From UBA9647 sp049522195 (lineage in GTDB: Bacteria > Bacteroidota > Ignavibacteria > UBA10030): a DNA stretch of 14,561 nucleotides. The notes beneath the pieces were generated by a model, which made no database searches, was not told the origin of the DNA, and was given only the letters and a program-made list of their open reading frames with translations. Positions 14,270 to 14,561 of the stretch are shown here, piece by piece. Both the position numbers and the translations under genes were made by a program. The first letter of the stretch is position 1. Every line of letters begins with the position of its first letter. The DNA lies in assembly GCA_049522195.1 (NCBI GenBank), contig JBEKOB010000094.1, forward strand, positions 1-14,561, written 5' to 3'.

Positions 14270-14306
14270 ATTATTTCAAACTTAAACCATTTGAATTTGA
14301 GATAAG
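14270..14306 (-). promoter_or_regulatory. Candidate promoter/operator of the marR-nitroreductase-doxX operon
   Basis: On the minus strand TAAGTTTG (14277-14284 in plus coordinates) is a full match to the Bacteroidota -7 element TAnnTTTG, placed about 54 bases before the MarR ATG. It lies between inverted half-sites TTCAAA (14275-14280) and TTTGAA (14290-14295). Next to them the minus strand reads TATCTCAAATTCAAA, similar to one half of the MhqR box as I recall it (TATCTCGAATTCGAGATA). No good -33 TTTG is seen at the usual distance, which suits a weak, regulated promoter. Confidence 0.45.
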
Positions 14307-14429
14307 TTCCTGGGTTCTGTCGTTTAGCAAGAAAATTTCAAAATGGCCGAAAATGGAGTAAAAACGCAGGATAAACGTTCGCTGTCCAGTGGTGCGGGAG
14401 GGGACGGAGATCAGAAGGCATCCTAAAAT

Positions 14430-14541
14430 GCGCGATCTGGATTCCCCGCCCTCTTTTCTTCGACAATTGAACTGTCGGACAACGCTGAAAGGGGCTTGGC
14501 GCCCGCCTGCCGCAAGCACGTTTACGTGCGGGAATGACAAG
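14430..14541. repeat. Intergenic palindromic repeat-like element at window end
   Basis: ATTCCCCGC (14441-14449) is nearly the inverse complement of GCGGGAAT (14528-14535). Inside are a CGACA...TGTCG hairpin (14461-14477) and a GCACGT-TT-ACGTGC hairpin (14516-14529). The pattern TGGATTCCC...GCGGGAATGACAA matches a type of intergenic repeat widespread in bacterial genomes. The rest of the 338-base stretch upstream of the MarR gene (14224-14561) holds only the MarR control region and no credible gene. Confidence 0.45.
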
Positions 14542-14561
14542 TTCTTTTATGGGAGGCGTTT

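Noticed and set aside
14271..14540. Minus-strand frame of 89 codons upstream of marR
   Set aside because: It runs through the repeat element and the MarR control region, has low-complexity composition and no ribosome site.
1..14561. CRISPR array, tRNA/rRNA, insertion sequence, prophage or defence-system genes
   Set aside because: No regularly spaced repeats, structural RNA signatures, transposase, integrase or recognised defence domains were seen on either strand.

Overview
This window looks like chromosomal DNA from the Bacteroidota/Ignavibacteria/Chlorobi branch (FCB group). The best evidence is the first gene, whose C-terminus is a classic type IX secretion (T9SS) sorting domain with an NYPNPFN-type start and a VYICRL...KILYIK-type end. 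Candidate promoters with TAnnTTT(G)-like -7 elements fit the same lineage. Several genes lack a clear Shine-Dalgarno site, while others have a good one. Base composition is moderate to GC-rich and looks uniform. I see no tRNA, rRNA, CRISPR array, transposase or phage gene. The lineage call is an inference.

Plus strand, 1-10638. The window opens inside a secreted subtilisin-like protease (1-1062). A membrane-anchored von Willebrand A protein (1095-3251) and a secreted esterase (3276-4130) follow, closely spaced. A non-coding gap with an interrupted inverted repeat leads to a good promoter and a VanX-type D-Ala-D-Ala dipeptidase with an extra N-terminal domain (4356-5402). Its stop codon overlaps the start of a cation diffusion facilitator (CDF) exporter that carries three C-terminal metallochaperone-like domains instead of one (5402-6778). 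A second promoter drives a tight three-gene unit: ABC ATPase (6909-7649), ABC-2 permease (7646-8410, GTGA overlap) and a membrane-anchored double-thioredoxin protein (8415-9224). A third promoter precedes a 32-residue single-span membrane peptide (9316-9414) and a NagX/HGSNAT-like multispan acyltransferase (9478-10638). A bidirectional terminator closes this half.

Minus strand, 14223 down to 10725. In transcription order this holds a MarR regulator, a nitroreductase (ATGA overlap) and a DoxX membrane protein, then a hairpin and a pair of 11-bp direct repeats. After these come a muconolactone-isomerase-like small protein, a two-module extradiol-dioxygenase/VOC protein of CatE type, and a secreted YceI protein. 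The gene content parallels the quinone/catechol stress regulons of Bacillus (MhqR, YodB and CatR targets: nitroreductase, DoxX-like CatD, VOC dioxygenase CatE). It probably forms a locally regulated detoxification island for electrophiles or aromatics. The MarR promoter region contains inverted TTCAAA/TTTGAA half-sites around a TAAGTTTG element, a likely autoregulatory operator.

Nothing here is clearly a wholly new defence or mobile system. The most interesting items are the quinone-stress-like cluster with its candidate operators, the triple-domain CDF transporter, the tandem thioredoxin encoded with an ABC exporter, the 32-residue membrane peptide, and the intergenic repeat whose right arm appears split by a hairpin-rich insert.
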